Positions 8,363 through 16,890 of a stretch of 64,000 bases of DNA are shown piece after piece (the stretch's first letter is position 1; the number at the start of each line of letters is the position of its first letter). The notes beneath the pieces are model-generated. The model did no database searches and was not told where the DNA came from. It worked only from the letters and a program-made list of their open reading frames with translations. Origin of the DNA: Allopusillimonas sp008369125 (GTDB taxonomy: Bacteria; Pseudomonadota; Gammaproteobacteria; Burkholderiales; Burkholderiaceae_B); assembly GCF_008369125.1 (NCBI RefSeq), contig NZ_VOAY01000001.1, positions 310,001 to 374,000 of the forward strand, given 5' to 3'. The position numbers were made by a program, and so were the translations under genes.

Positions 8363-10024
8363 ATGACCAAATATGTATTTGTCACGGGGGGTGTTGTATC
8401 CTCCCTGGGTAAAGGTATAGCCGCTGCGTCCCTGGCTGCCATCCTCGAATCGCGAGGGCTGCGCGTTACGATGCTCAAGCTCGATCCCTACATCAACGTT
8501 GACCCGGGCACCATGAGCCCGTTTCAACATGGCGAAGTCTTCGTAACCGAAGACGGCGCTGAAACCGACCTTGACCTTGGCCACTACGAGCGTTTCATCT
8601 CCACCAAGATGCGCAAGGTCAATAACTTCACCACTGGCCAAATCTACGAATCGGTGCTGCGCAAAGAGCGTCGCGGCGATTACCTTGGCAAGACGGTGCA
8701 GGTCATTCCGCATATCACCAACGAAATTCAAGATTTCATCGCCCGGGGCGCCAAATCGGCTTGGGACGGCGCCGCCGACGTGGCCATTGTTGAAATCGGT
8801 GGTACGGTGGGTGACATCGAGTCGCTGCCTTTCCTTGAGGCCATAAGGCAAATGAGCCTGCGCCTTGGGCGCAATAATGCCGCGTTCGTTCACCTTACTT
8901 TGGTGCCTTTTATCGCTTCAGCGGGCGAGCTTAAAACCAAGCCCACCCAGCACTCGGTCCAAAAGCTGCGCGAGATCGGCATTTACCCAACGGCATTGCT
9001 ATGCCGGGCCGATCGCCCGATCCCAGACGAAGAGCGCGCCAAGATCTCGCTGTTCTCCAACGTGCCGCTTGATGCGGTTATCTCTGTGTGGGACGCCGAG
9101 TCTATTTATCAGATCCCGGCCATGCTGCATGCGCAGGGGCTTGATAATCTTGTCTGCGATGCCCTAGCCATTTCGCCGCCACCAGCCGACCTCACCATGT
9201 GGGAACGCCTCGTCGACGCCCTTGACCATCCTCAGCATGAGGTTCGCATCGGCATGGTCGGCAAGTATGTAGATCTTACCGAGTCGTACAAATCGCTCAG
9301 TGAGGCCCTGGTGCATGCAGGTATTCATACGCGTTCGCACGTATCTATTGAGTATCTTGATTCTGAGCAAATCGATGCCACAGGCACTGACTGTCTCAAG
9401 GGGCTTGATGCCATTCTGGTGCCAGGTGGCTTTGGCAAGCGCGGCACTGAAGGGAAAATCAAGGCAATACGCTACGCTCGCGAAAACGGTATCCCATACT
9501 TGGGTATTTGCCTGGGTATGCAGTTGGCAGTGGTTGAGTTTGCCCGCCACGTGGCAGGCTTGGGCGGCGCCAACAGCACCGAGTTTGATCCTTCCGCTCC
9601 GCATCCGGTTGTTGCATTGATTACAGAATGGCAAAACAGCGAAGGCAAGATCGAAAAACGCAATCACGACTCAGACCTGGGCGGCACCATGCGCAAGGGC
9701 GCACAGCGTTGCCCGGTCAAGCCAGGTACACGTGCTGCTGATATCTATGGCAGCGAGGTTAACGAGCGTCATCGTCATCGTTATGAAGTCAACAATGTGT
9801 ACGTTTCGCGTCTTGAAGAAGCGGGTATGGTAATTAGCGCCCGCACACCCACCGAGAACCTGCCTGAAATCATGGAGATTCCTGCTCATCCATGGTTTAT
9901 GGGTGTTCAGTTTCACCCCGAGTTCACGTCAACACCTCGTGATGGGCACCCTTTGTTTACCAGCTTTATTCGTGCAGCCATCGCGTCAAAAGATAAACGC
10001 GATACGGCCGTTTCAAGCGTTTAG
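8363..10024 (+). CDS. pyrG: CTP synthase
   Basis: Makes CTP from UTP, ATP and glutamine; essential cytoplasmic enzyme. It has 553 residues, the normal size. The N-terminal synthetase domain begins MTKYVFVTGGVVSSLGKG, with the ATP loop. The C-terminal class I glutamine amidotransferase domain has GICLGMQ with nucleophile Cys383 and the late PWFMGVQFHPEF with the catalytic His-x-Glu. The ATG at 8363 matches the conserved N-terminus of the family; an upstream in-frame extension to 8267 would cover the promoter. In related bacteria pyrG is commonly followed by kdsA and eno; here other genes lie between. Confidence 0.97.
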   Translation: MTKYVFVTGGVVSSLGKGIAAASLAAILESRGLRVTMLKLDPYINVDPGTMSPFQHGEVFVTEDGAETDLDLGHYERFISTKMRKVNNFTTGQIYESVLRKERRGDYLGKTVQVIPHITNEIQDFIARGAKSAWDGAADVAIVEIGGTVGDIESLPFLEAIRQMSLRLGRNNAAFVHLTLVPFIASAGELKTKPTQHSVQKLREIGIYPTALLCRADRPIPDEERAKISLFSNVPLDAVISVWDAESIYQIPAMLHAQGLDNLVCDALAISPPPADLTMWERLVDALDHPQHEVRIGMVGKYVDLTESYKSLSEALVHAGIHTRSHVSIEYLDSEQIDATGTDCLKGLDAILVPGGFGKRGTEGKIKAIRYARENGIPYLGICLGMQLAVVEFARHVAGLGGANSTEFDPSAPHPVVALITEWQNSEGKIEKRNHDSDLGGTMRKGAQRCPVKPGTRAADIYGSEVNERHRHRYEVNNVYVSRLEEAGMVISARTPTENLPEIMEIPAHPWFMGVQFHPEFTSTPRDGHPLFTSFIRAAIASKDKRDTAVSSV

Positions 10025-10069
10025 GTGGGCGTAGCCTGATGGCTTAGGGGTAAACGTGGCGTGGCCCGT

Positions 10070-10768
10070 TTACCTCGCCACGGTTTCTGGCCGCCACTGG
10101 GCAAGCATATCGGGCAACTCAGCCATACTGGTAAATACATGCTGTACCCCGGCTTCACGTAGCGCCTCGGCGCTGTCGTGGCCTGTACCGCCGGGGCTGT
10201 AGCCAAACACCACCGCACCCGCTGCCAAACCGGCACGGGCGCCGGTGGCAGTATCTTCTACCACTGCACACCGTGAGGCGTCTACGCCCAGCGCGTTTGC
10301 GGCCGCCAGATAAACGTCGGGGTAAGGTTTGCTGCGAGGCAGGTCCTGCCCACTGAATACGCGGTTTTCAAAGCAATCTGCCATCCCCGTCTTTTGCAGC
10401 TGTAGCTTAACCTTATGTAGATCGGCGCCCGATGCCACGGCGATGCGACCATCGAGCAGCTTGTGCAGCTGTCGCACTGCTGCAGGCGCGCCGCTGATTT
10501 CAGTCAGCTCGTTTTCCAGCGCCGCGTTACGTCGTTGCCTGAATTCTTGCTGCCATGCGTCGCCAATGCGAACGCCTGTTTTAGATTCAATCAGCGCGAT
10601 TTCGTCTCTTACCGCTTTACCGACAAAAATCTGCAGGCACTCTTCAAGCGTGAGGTGCCAGCCGAGCTCGCCGAGCATTTGTGTAAGTACGCGGTTGGTG
10701 ATGGGCTCGGAGTCTACGAGTACGCCATCGCAATCAAAGAGAACGGCATCGAAAGAAAGTGCGGTCAT
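10070..10768 (-). CDS. HAD-superfamily phosphatase (YieH/beta-phosphoglucomutase-like)
   Basis: Haloacid dehalogenase-like hydrolase of 232 residues. Motif I is FDAVLFDCDGVLVDSE with nucleophile Asp12 and acid/base Asp14. The cap domain follows, then the AVASGAD motif II, the lysine in SKPYPD, and the late VVEDTATGARAG motif with metal-binding acids. Members dephosphorylate sugar phosphates such as 6-phosphogluconate; the substrate here is unknown. I start at ATG 10768 because the in-frame extension to 11044 is made of non-coding direct repeats. It faces pyrG with about 45 nt between stop codons. Confidence 0.85.
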   Translation of the reverse strand: MTALSFDAVLFDCDGVLVDSEPITNRVLTQMLGELGWHLTLEECLQIFVGKAVRDEIALIESKTGVRIGDAWQQEFRQRRNAALENELTEISGAPAAVRQLHKLLDGRIAVASGADLHKVKLQLQKTGMADCFENRVFSGQDLPRSKPYPDVYLAAANALGVDASRCAVVEDTATGARAGLAAGAVVFGYSPGGTGHDSAEALREAGVQHVFTSMAELPDMLAQWRPETVAR

Positions 10769-11379
10769 TGCGCTGTCCAGGTTGTATGAATGAAATCGGG
10801 TCAAGCATACACGTTTCAGTGTCGAGCCCCCGGGTAGTACCTGACTTGCTACGCGCCCACATCTGATCGGGGCGGCCGAAACAGCAGTTAATGGTTGCGC
10901 TTGGTTCTTCTGACGCCTTCGTGCGGGCTGGGGTTGTTTTCCGGCCGTCATGCGGTCGGGCGGTGCCCGACTTCCCACGCGCCCAAATCTGATCGGGGCG
11001 GCCGCAAAATTCACGGGGTCTGGAGCCCACTGGGCTCCAGACAAGCGTCCCGCTCGAACAACTGCGGCCTTGCATCCCCCGCTCAGGCACGTGCGTGCGG
11101 CGCATTCCTAACCCCGTCAAACAACCTCAGCCCGCACGAACGCTGCAGTACGTATGCGCGGTGTGTTGTTTGGTAAGTCGTTTGTTTCTATCTTTTTCGA
11201 AATTCTTCAAGCGCTTGAGTCTGTGAACTCAGTGGCTTTGATCTACTTAGCCAGCGGGCTGCCGCGGGAAAAGCCTTGGCCGCCTACAAACAATAGTTAA
11301 CCGCCGTACCAGACTCCATAGACGCCTTGGATGAATTGCCTGGTTGCTTGTATGGATGGCATGATCTACGATAGAATCG
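10769..11379 (+). other. Intergenic region with direct repeats between HAD gene and MFS gene
   Basis: About 610 nt with no supported gene. Its left half holds two 39-bp direct repeats (see separate entry) and an 11-bp inverted repeat around 11019-11041 (tctggagccca / tgggctccaga). Its right half is A/T-richer and must contain the divergent promoters for the HAD and MFS genes. Confidence 0.6.
10840..11004. repeat. Pair of 39-bp direct repeats
   Basis: Copies at 10840-10878 and 10966-11004 are 126 bp apart and share 35 of 39 bases, with the core atctgatcggggcggccg identical in both. The sequence between and around them is GC-rich and non-coding. They could be degenerate intergenic repeat elements that are dispersed elsewhere in the genome; no third copy is evident in this window. 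Confidence 0.75.
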
Positions 11380-11407
11380 TTGACTTATCAATCATTGATG
11401 AAGTCAA
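11380..11407. promoter_or_regulatory. Imperfect palindrome, candidate MarR operator
   Basis: The left arm TTGACTT-ATCAAT pairs with the right arm ATTGAT-G-AAGTCAA around a central C, giving 28 bp with a single bulged base. Its size and A/T content fit MarR-family operators. A MarR gene is the last gene of this operon, so autoregulation is a natural inference. It overlaps or directly precedes the MFS start codon. Confidence 0.5.
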
Positions 11408-13023
11408 AGGTTAACTTGACCTCGAATTCTGCCGAAAGCGCACAAACCGGCCGCGTGCTTAGTGTGCGCCAGTCCTTTCTGGCCATGCTGGGGCTTTGCT
11501 TCGTTACCATGATGGTTGCCGTCGATCAGACCGTGGTGGGTACGGCTTTGCCTACCATCGTGGCGGAGCTCAATGGGTTTGAACTCTATGCGTGGGTCGC
11601 TACTGGCTATTTGCTGGCATCGGTAATTACGGTGCCGATATTCGGGCGGCTGGGTGATTATTACGGTCGCAAGCCTTTTGTTGTGGCGTCGGTCGTCGTG
11701 TTTATCAGTGCCTCGGTGCTGTGCGGTATGGCCAACTCCATGTTGCAACTGGTTATCGCTCGTATTCTTCAAGGCATAGGCGGGGGGATGCTGGTCGGCA
11801 CGGCATTCGCCTGTATTCCAGATATGTTTCCCGACTCTCACGTTCGATTGCGCTGGCAAATGCTGATTAGTGCGGCTTTTGGCATCGCCAATGCATTCGG
11901 CCCCACCCTGGGTGGGGTGCTTACGCAGCATGCAGGGTGGCGGGCTGTGTTTTTTGTAAACCTGCCGCTGGGCCTTATCAGTCTCTTTTTTATCTGGCGA
12001 TATCTTCCCCACATTCGACACATAAAGCGCGAGCATATTCAGCTCGACTGGCAGGGTGCCATTATTGTTGCACTGGGCCTTGGAAGCCTGCAGTTTTTTG
12101 TTCAGCTCTTGCCGCAACAGGGCGCCAATCTATATATGGTGTTGCTGGGTAGTGCGGCGGTTTTGCTTTTTGCAGGGTTGATCTGGTGGGAGAAGCGCTG
12201 CGCACAGCCGCTTATTCCACTGGAGATGTTCAGAAACAAGAGTCTGGCTGCGCTGTTTTGTCTGTCTTTCTTTCTTGGCTTTATTTTGTTTGCGCTCTTG
12301 ATTTACATTCCATTGCTGCTGCAAGGCGGGTTGGGGCGGTCGCCACAAGAAGTGGGGCTGCTGATCACTCCTTTGGTGGTTTGTATCACCTTGGGCAGCC
12401 TGGTCAATGCTCGCATCATCATTCGCCTGCCAAGCCCAAATTACATGCTCTATGCCGGTTTCGCGCTGTTGGTGCTCTCGTGCTCGGGTATGTTGTATGT
12501 AGACAGTGATACTTCGCGCTGGGTGTTGCTGGTTTTTATGGTGCTTGGCGGGTTGGGCCTGGGGTTCACCATGCCAAACGTAACGGTATTTGCGCAAGAA
12601 ACGGCGGGTAGGTCGCTTTTGGGCATATCCACCGCCATGCTGCAGTCGGTGCGCATGATAGGTGGCATGTTGGGTACAGCCATTGTGGGCACGCTGGTCG
12701 GGCATTATTATGTCAGCGGTGTACGGGGTCTGGTGCCAGAAGGGCAAGGTGAAAGCTGGCTGGCACTGCTCCAAGATCCCCAGGTACTCGTGAACCACAC
12801 GGTTCAGAGTGAGTTTGTTCAGCATCTTCAGCGTCTTGATCTCCATGGCGAGTACTACATTGATCTGGCGCGCGAGTCACTGGTTACCGCCGTGCACTGG
12901 GGCTTGGCTTCCGCCTTGCTCATGGCCATATTGGGCTTTTTCTGGGTATATCGCGTGCCACCCATTCATTTCACCCGTACTGTTGGCGTGACGCCAACGC
13001 AGGCAGCCGGAGACGAGGCATGA
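11398..13023 (+). CDS. MFS multidrug efflux transporter, DHA2 (EmrB/QacA) family
   Basis: Fourteen-helix proton-driven exporter of about 541 residues. The motif A region GRLGDYYGRKPF follows helix 2. Motif D1-like AVDQTVVGTALPTI in helix 1 and the helix 5 motif C region FGPTLGGVL are typical of DHA2 drug pumps. The start is uncertain: ATG 11398 lies inside the palindrome and has no ribosome-binding site, while the in-frame TTG at 11416 has aaagg 5 nt upstream and would leave the operator untranslated. The stop overlaps the start of the MarR gene (ATGA), so pump and regulator are coupled. No membrane-fusion partner gene is adjacent. Confidence 0.9.
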   Translation: MKSKVNLTSNSAESAQTGRVLSVRQSFLAMLGLCFVTMMVAVDQTVVGTALPTIVAELNGFELYAWVATGYLLASVITVPIFGRLGDYYGRKPFVVASVVVFISASVLCGMANSMLQLVIARILQGIGGGMLVGTAFACIPDMFPDSHVRLRWQMLISAAFGIANAFGPTLGGVLTQHAGWRAVFFVNLPLGLISLFFIWRYLPHIRHIKREHIQLDWQGAIIVALGLGSLQFFVQLLPQQGANLYMVLLGSAAVLLFAGLIWWEKRCAQPLIPLEMFRNKSLAALFCLSFFLGFILFALLIYIPLLLQGGLGRSPQEVGLLITPLVVCITLGSLVNARIIIRLPSPNYMLYAGFALLVLSCSGMLYVDSDTSRWVLLVFMVLGGLGLGFTMPNVTVFAQETAGRSLLGISTAMLQSVRMIGGMLGTAIVGTLVGHYYVSGVRGLVPEGQGESWLALLQDPQVLVNHTVQSEFVQHLQRLDLHGEYYIDLARESLVTAVHWGLASALLMAILGFFWVYRVPPIHFTRTVGVTPTQAAGDEA

Positions 13024-13508
13024 GTGACACAATGGCTCTGCGCGCCATACAACAATTGGGCCAAACCTATCGTGCGCTGATGGCGGGTTTTGAAACCAGT
13101 ATTGGCTACAGTGTGCCGCGCTGGCGTATTTTGCTAAGTCTGTACCATCAGGGCGAGATGTCTCAAAAACTGCTCGCTCAGCAGTTGCGTTTGGATCCGG
13201 GGGCGCTAACGCGACATATCAAGGCTATTGAGTGTGACGGCTTGGTTGCTCGCAACAATGACAGTACCGATAATCGTCTGACCAACGTTGTGCTGACAGA
13301 CGAGGGGCGCAAAAGCGTGCAACATACGCTTCCTCGCCGCGCGGCATTTTTCGAGAGTGCATTTGGTGATCTGTCCGAGGCACAGGCTGAAGAGCTTATT
13401 ATCGTGTTGCGCAAGCTTGAAGTCCGCATGCAGAGCGAAAGCAGTGAAGCGGTCGTTGATCAAGGGCCGATTGAGGTCGCACAGCCAGGCGTTTCGCAAC
13501 AGGGTTAA
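13020..13508 (+). CDS. MarR-family transcriptional regulator
   Basis: Winged-helix repressor of 162 residues. The central part, with LLAQQLRLDPGALTRHIKAI as recognition helix region and NDSTDNRLTNVVLTDEGRK as the wing, is standard MarR. It overlaps the MFS pump gene by 4 nt. The likely role is ligand-responsive repression of its own operon through the palindrome at 11380-11407; this is inference. Having the regulator downstream of the pump is less common than upstream. Confidence 0.9.
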   Translation: MSDTMALRAIQQLGQTYRALMAGFETSIGYSVPRWRILLSLYHQGEMSQKLLAQQLRLDPGALTRHIKAIECDGLVARNNDSTDNRLTNVVLTDEGRKSVQHTLPRRAAFFESAFGDLSEAQAEELIIVLRKLEVRMQSESSEAVVDQGPIEVAQPGVSQQG

Positions 13509-13651
13509 CGCCGAGCCTGGGTGGGCATTGGTCTGTATAAGCGCCGCGCTCAAGGCTGCGAACACCACCTTCAACCAAGGTTCTGAACGATGAGCATAAA
13601 TAGGCTCTTGGCCATTGCAGACACGCAAATAACTATTCGTTTAAACTCAGG

Positions 13652-13681
13652 CTGATATGCGGCCGGGCGACGAAGTACAAT
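13652..13681 (+). promoter_or_regulatory. Candidate eno promoter
   Basis: CTGATA (13652-13657) and TACAAT (13676-13681) with 18-nt spacing lie about 100 nt before eno. The match is moderate. Confidence 0.35.
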
Positions 13682-13784
13682 CACTCGTTTGCGTGGCATG
13701 CAAAAGTGGCCATTTCCCTCGGTCACATTGCTACACCCGTTATTTTTAGCCTAACCATTACATTCAGGCAGGTAGTCAAACATT

Positions 13785-15071
13785 ATGAGTGCAATTGTAG
13801 ATATCATTGGACGCGAAATACTGGATTCGCGCGGCAACCCCACCGTTGAGTGTGATGTGTTGCTGGAGTCCGGCGCCATGGGTCGCGCGTCCGTGCCATC
13901 AGGCGCGTCGACCGGCTCGCGCGAGGCCGTTGAGCTGCGCGACGGTGATGCGTCCCGTTATCTGGGCAAAGGTGTACTGCAGGCCGTAGAAAACCTCAAT
14001 ACAGAGATCTCCGAAGCGCTGATGGGCCTTGATGCGCAGGAGCAAACTTTTGTCGATCGCACGCTCATCGAGCTCGATGGCACCGAAAACAAAAGCCGCC
14101 TGGGTGCAAATGCCATTCTGGCAGCCAGCATGGCTGTAGCACGTGCAGCGGCAGATGATTCAGGCTTGTCGCTGTATCGTTATTTTGGCGGCAGTGGCCC
14201 GCTGCAGATGCCGGTGCCCATGATGAACGTCATTAATGGCGGCGCGCATGCCAACAACACGCTCGACATGCAAGAGTTCATGATCGTGCCTATCGGCGCA
14301 CGCAGTTTCCGCGAAGCGCTGCGAATGGGTGCTGAAGTTTTTCATGCGCTCAAAAAAATCTTGAACGACCAGGGCATGTCTACGTCTGTCGGTGACGAAG
14401 GCGGTTTTGCACCTAACGTGGCCAACCATGAAGCGGCCATACAGCTAATTCTCCAGGCTATTACTGCGGCAGGCTACGAGGCTGGGTCACAGATCGTGCT
14501 TGCGCTCGATTGCGCCAGCTCAGAGTTTTATCGCGATGGCATGTATCACCTGGCAGGCGAGGGCGGCATTTCGCTTTCAGCTCAAGACCTTACCAACCTG
14601 CTTGCAAGCTGGTGCGATAAATACCCTATTATTTCCATTGAAGACGGCATGGCCGAAAACGACTGGGAAGGTTGGAAGCTGCTAACTGACCAGCTGGGCA
14701 AAAAGGTGCAACTTGTAGGCGATGACCTGTTTGTTACCAACACCGCTATTCTCAAACAGGGTATTGATCAGGGTGTGGCCAACTCCATTCTTATCAAGAT
14801 CAACCAAATCGGAACCCTTACCGAAACGTTCGCTGCTATCGAAATGGCCAAGCGTGCCGGCTATACCGCTGTTGTGTCGCATCGTTCGGGCGAAACCGAA
14901 GATTCCACCATTGCCGATATTGCCGTAGCGACCAATGCCATGCAGATCAAGACGGGCTCGCTCTCGCGCTCTGACCGTATGGCTAAATACAATCAGCTCC
15001 TGCGCATCGAAGAAGAACTGGCCGAAGTGGCAAGCTACCCGGGCCGCGACGCCTTTTATAATTTGCGCTAG
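13785..15071 (+). CDS. eno: Enolase
   Basis: Glycolytic enzyme converting 2-phosphoglycerate to phosphoenolpyruvate; it can also be part of the RNA degradosome. It has 428 residues, the usual size. Visible signatures are the N-terminal GREILDSRGNPTVE, the catalytic-loop SGASTG, the GDEGGFAPN acidic site, the metal ligand SIEDGMAE, and LIKINQIGT with VVSHRSGETED near the C-terminus. ATG 13785 gives the conserved N-terminus. ftsB follows 42 nt downstream, a conserved proteobacterial pairing. Confidence 0.97.
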   Translation: MSAIVDIIGREILDSRGNPTVECDVLLESGAMGRASVPSGASTGSREAVELRDGDASRYLGKGVLQAVENLNTEISEALMGLDAQEQTFVDRTLIELDGTENKSRLGANAILAASMAVARAAADDSGLSLYRYFGGSGPLQMPVPMMNVINGGAHANNTLDMQEFMIVPIGARSFREALRMGAEVFHALKKILNDQGMSTSVGDEGGFAPNVANHEAAIQLILQAITAAGYEAGSQIVLALDCASSEFYRDGMYHLAGEGGISLSAQDLTNLLASWCDKYPIISIEDGMAENDWEGWKLLTDQLGKKVQLVGDDLFVTNTAILKQGIDQGVANSILIKINQIGTLTETFAAIEMAKRAGYTAVVSHRSGETEDSTIADIAVATNAMQIKTGSLSRSDRMAKYNQLLRIEEELAEVASYPGRDAFYNLR

Positions 15072-15077
15072 GCCTCG

Positions 15078-15096
15078 GCCCGGCGTTACGCCGGGC
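15078..15096 (+). other. Hairpin between eno and ftsB
   Basis: A perfect 8-bp GC-rich stem (gcccggcg / cgccgggc) with loop tta lies directly after the eno stop, without a T run. It probably protects the eno mRNA end or tunes read-through into ftsB rather than ending transcription. Confidence 0.4.
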
Positions 15097-15113
15097 TGTC
15101 GTCGCCATCCTGA

Positions 15114-15440
15114 ATGCGACTAATCTTTATTGTCCTGGTCATGCTGACCGCTATTATCCAGTACCCGCTTTGGCTTGGTAAGGGTGGGTGGCTGCGCGTG
15201 CGCGAGCTCGAACACATGCTGGCAAGCCAGCAAGAAACCAACGAGGCGCTGCTGGCACGCAATGCGGCCATGCAAGCCGAGGTGCAAGACCTTAAAACAG
15301 GCACCGACGCGGTCGAAGAGCGTGCCCGTGCCGAGCTCGGCATGGTTAAAGACGGTGAGATCTACGTGCAGATACTCTCGCCTAATGATGGTAAACGCCG
15401 CGTTACCACGCCCACCATTACTAAAAAGCCTGGTAATTAA
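15114..15440 (+). CDS. ftsB: Cell division protein FtsB
   Basis: Small bitopic inner-membrane protein of 108 residues in the FtsQ-FtsB-FtsL divisome complex. Residues 1 to about 20 form the membrane anchor. Residues about 28-65 form a coiled coil (ELEHMLASQQETNEALLARN), followed by the conserved ERARAELGMVKDGEIYVQ region. Its place directly after eno supports the call. A clear terminator follows its stop at once. Confidence 0.92.
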   Translation: MRLIFIVLVMLTAIIQYPLWLGKGGWLRVRELEHMLASQQETNEALLARNAAMQAEVQDLKTGTDAVEERARAELGMVKDGEIYVQILSPNDGKRRVTTPTITKKPGN

Positions 15441-15468
15441 TAAACGCGCCGGTTTGGCGCGTTTATTT
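15441..15468 (+). terminator. Terminator after ftsB
   Basis: A perfect 10-bp stem (taaacgcgcc / ggcgcgttta) with loop ggttt is followed by a short T tract. It begins at the base after the ftsB stop. Confidence 0.87.
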
Positions 15469-15566
15469 GTATATTTCTGACCACACCTTACCGTGAATTG
15501 CTTCCGCGTTGCTTCCGCGTTGCTTCTACGATGCGATGTGTTGACGGGCAGCACATAACGCGCGGC

Positions 15567-15720
15567 AGGCAACGAGCAATGAGCAACGAGCAACGAGCAA
15601 TGAGCAACGAGCAACGAGCAATGAGCAACAAGCAACGAGCAACGAGTAACGGGCAACGAGTAACGGGCAACGAGTAACGAGCAACAGGCTACTAGCAATG
15701 TACAACGGAAAACCGGCAAC
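15567..15720. repeat. 7-bp tandem repeat array (GAGCAAY)
   Basis: About 22 consecutive 7-bp units, of which the first 17 (to 15685) are nearly perfect copies of gagcaac, gagcaat, gagtaac or gggcaac; the last five are degenerate. It fills the space between the convergent ftsB and TadE-like genes and ends 18 nt before the latter's stop. Since 7 is not a multiple of 3, it reads open in several frames, which creates spurious hydrophobic ORFs on the minus strand. Confidence 0.93.
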
Positions 15721-15737
15721 AGGCAGAGTCAACCGCC

Positions 15738-16580
15738 TTAGTGCTGTGCCGTGTAGCGTTTTAAAGAAGGCTCATGCCGCCGTGTGTCTGGTTTTAGCGG
15801 CTTCTCGGTGCCTGACGGCCTGATAAAGCTGCCGTTGGCGGGTAACGGCCACAAGCCTGGGTGTGAATGCATCATCATGGCCATGTCGCGCCTGATGGGC
15901 AGGTATCCATGACTAAATAGCTGTTGGCTGTAGGGGTTGGAGGACTCAGCCAGTGTGCGCAGCAAGGGTTTTACACCCGGCGCCAGAGGCGCATAGGCAT
16001 AGCGTAAGCGCAAGGAAAGGGTGTTGGCTTCGAAAATGTTCATGCCAGACTCGGGCCCACGGCCATCAGCACCCCAAATACGATGGTAGTGCGCGTTTTG
16101 CTCAACCAGATAGTAATTGTTGATTTTTGATGGAGGCGTGGCCGAATGCCAGGCACCCATAGGTACGGGTGACTTTGCGTGGGAAAAATCGCGATACGCT
16201 GCTGCGCTGGGCGATAGAATTTCTATTTGCCATGGCGGTGTGCGGGCAGTATTACTGAGGGTTTGAGCAAATTGCCGTACCCTCCGCTGCGAGGCTGTGC
16301 CATCTGGGGCTACGAATAAAGCACGCGCGGCATGCTCGAAGGCAATGCGCATGGCTTTGGGGTTGGCGTGGCTGACGACGCCTGCGCGGGCCGCTTCTTG
16401 TAGGGCAAGGCCTAATACCTGTCGCTCGGCCATCCAGCGAGCGACGTCGAACGTGCCAAGGGCCAAAAAGATAAGTGGTATTGCCATTACCAAAAACTCA
16501 ACGCTGCCGGCACCTTTTTGATTGCCTTTATATGCCGACCAGTGCGGGCACCTACGTTTGATTAAGTTAAAACGGTGCAC
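15738..16580 (-). CDS. TadE-like membrane protein (orphan)
   Basis: About 280 residues. Near the N-terminus is the TadE signature: a basic stretch, then GAGSVEFLVMAIPLI with a glutamate five residues into the hydrophobic helix, then DVARWMAERQVLGLALQEAAR. TadE proteins are minor pseudopilins of Flp/Tad pili and are usually encoded within a tad cluster; no other tad gene is in the window. The remaining 200 residues are predicted to be outside the inner membrane and match nothing I recognise. The start is uncertain: GTG 16580 is the nearest plausible codon, and the frame is open up to ATG 16823, but that extension has low-complexity, non-protein-like sequence. Confidence 0.65.
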   Translation of the reverse strand: MHRFNLIKRRCPHWSAYKGNQKGAGSVEFLVMAIPLIFLALGTFDVARWMAERQVLGLALQEAARAGVVSHANPKAMRIAFEHAARALFVAPDGTASQRRVRQFAQTLSNTARTPPWQIEILSPSAAAYRDFSHAKSPVPMGAWHSATPPSKINNYYLVEQNAHYHRIWGADGRGPESGMNIFEANTLSLRLRYAYAPLAPGVKPLLRTLAESSNPYSQQLFSHGYLPIRRDMAMMMHSHPGLWPLPANGSFIRPSGTEKPLKPDTRRHEPSLKRYTAQH

Positions 16581-16890
16581 AGGCCGGGTTTGTACGCGTT
16601 GAGCATAAGCCCGTGGCTTACTTGTATTCGAACACTGGGGCTGGGAAGTACGCGGGGTTTGAGTGGCTTGAGCGCAGCTTCGCCGCTTTAAAAAGTGCGA
16701 ATACCCAGGCTGTGGCGCATGGGCACACAGTCTGTTTGATTGCCTGCGGCTAGTGGTGCCTGCCTGCGCAAGAGGTTTGCCGACCACACAATAAATGGGG
16801 TAGAAGATGAGTAACAGGTGCATGCGCCACAGTGTGGCCCATGCCTTGTTTGCTGTCGATTGCGAAAAATACGGTTATTGTGTGGGCACT
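16581..16890 (-). other. Intergenic stretch between hslO and TadE-like gene
   Basis: About 310 nt. An open frame continues from the TadE-like gene through it, but its composition does not look like protein. I see no promoter or repeat of note. Confidence 0.4.

Noticed and set aside
10769..11044. N-terminal extension of the HAD phosphatase
   Set aside because: It is the translation of two non-coding direct repeats; the family start is at the internal ATG 10768.
15120..15719. 199-codon minus-strand frame with a repeated hydrophobic heptad across the 7-bp array
   Set aside because: It overlaps ftsB antisense and consists of translated tandem repeat; all frames through the array look similar.
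15567..15720. CRISPR array
   Set aside because: Units are 7 bp with no unique spacers and no cas genes; it is a simple tandem repeat.
16581..16823. N-terminal extension of the TadE-like protein to ATG 16823
   Set aside because: The added 81 residues are Arg/Ser/Gln-rich without a domain, and the TadE hydrophobic segment is normally close to the N-terminus.
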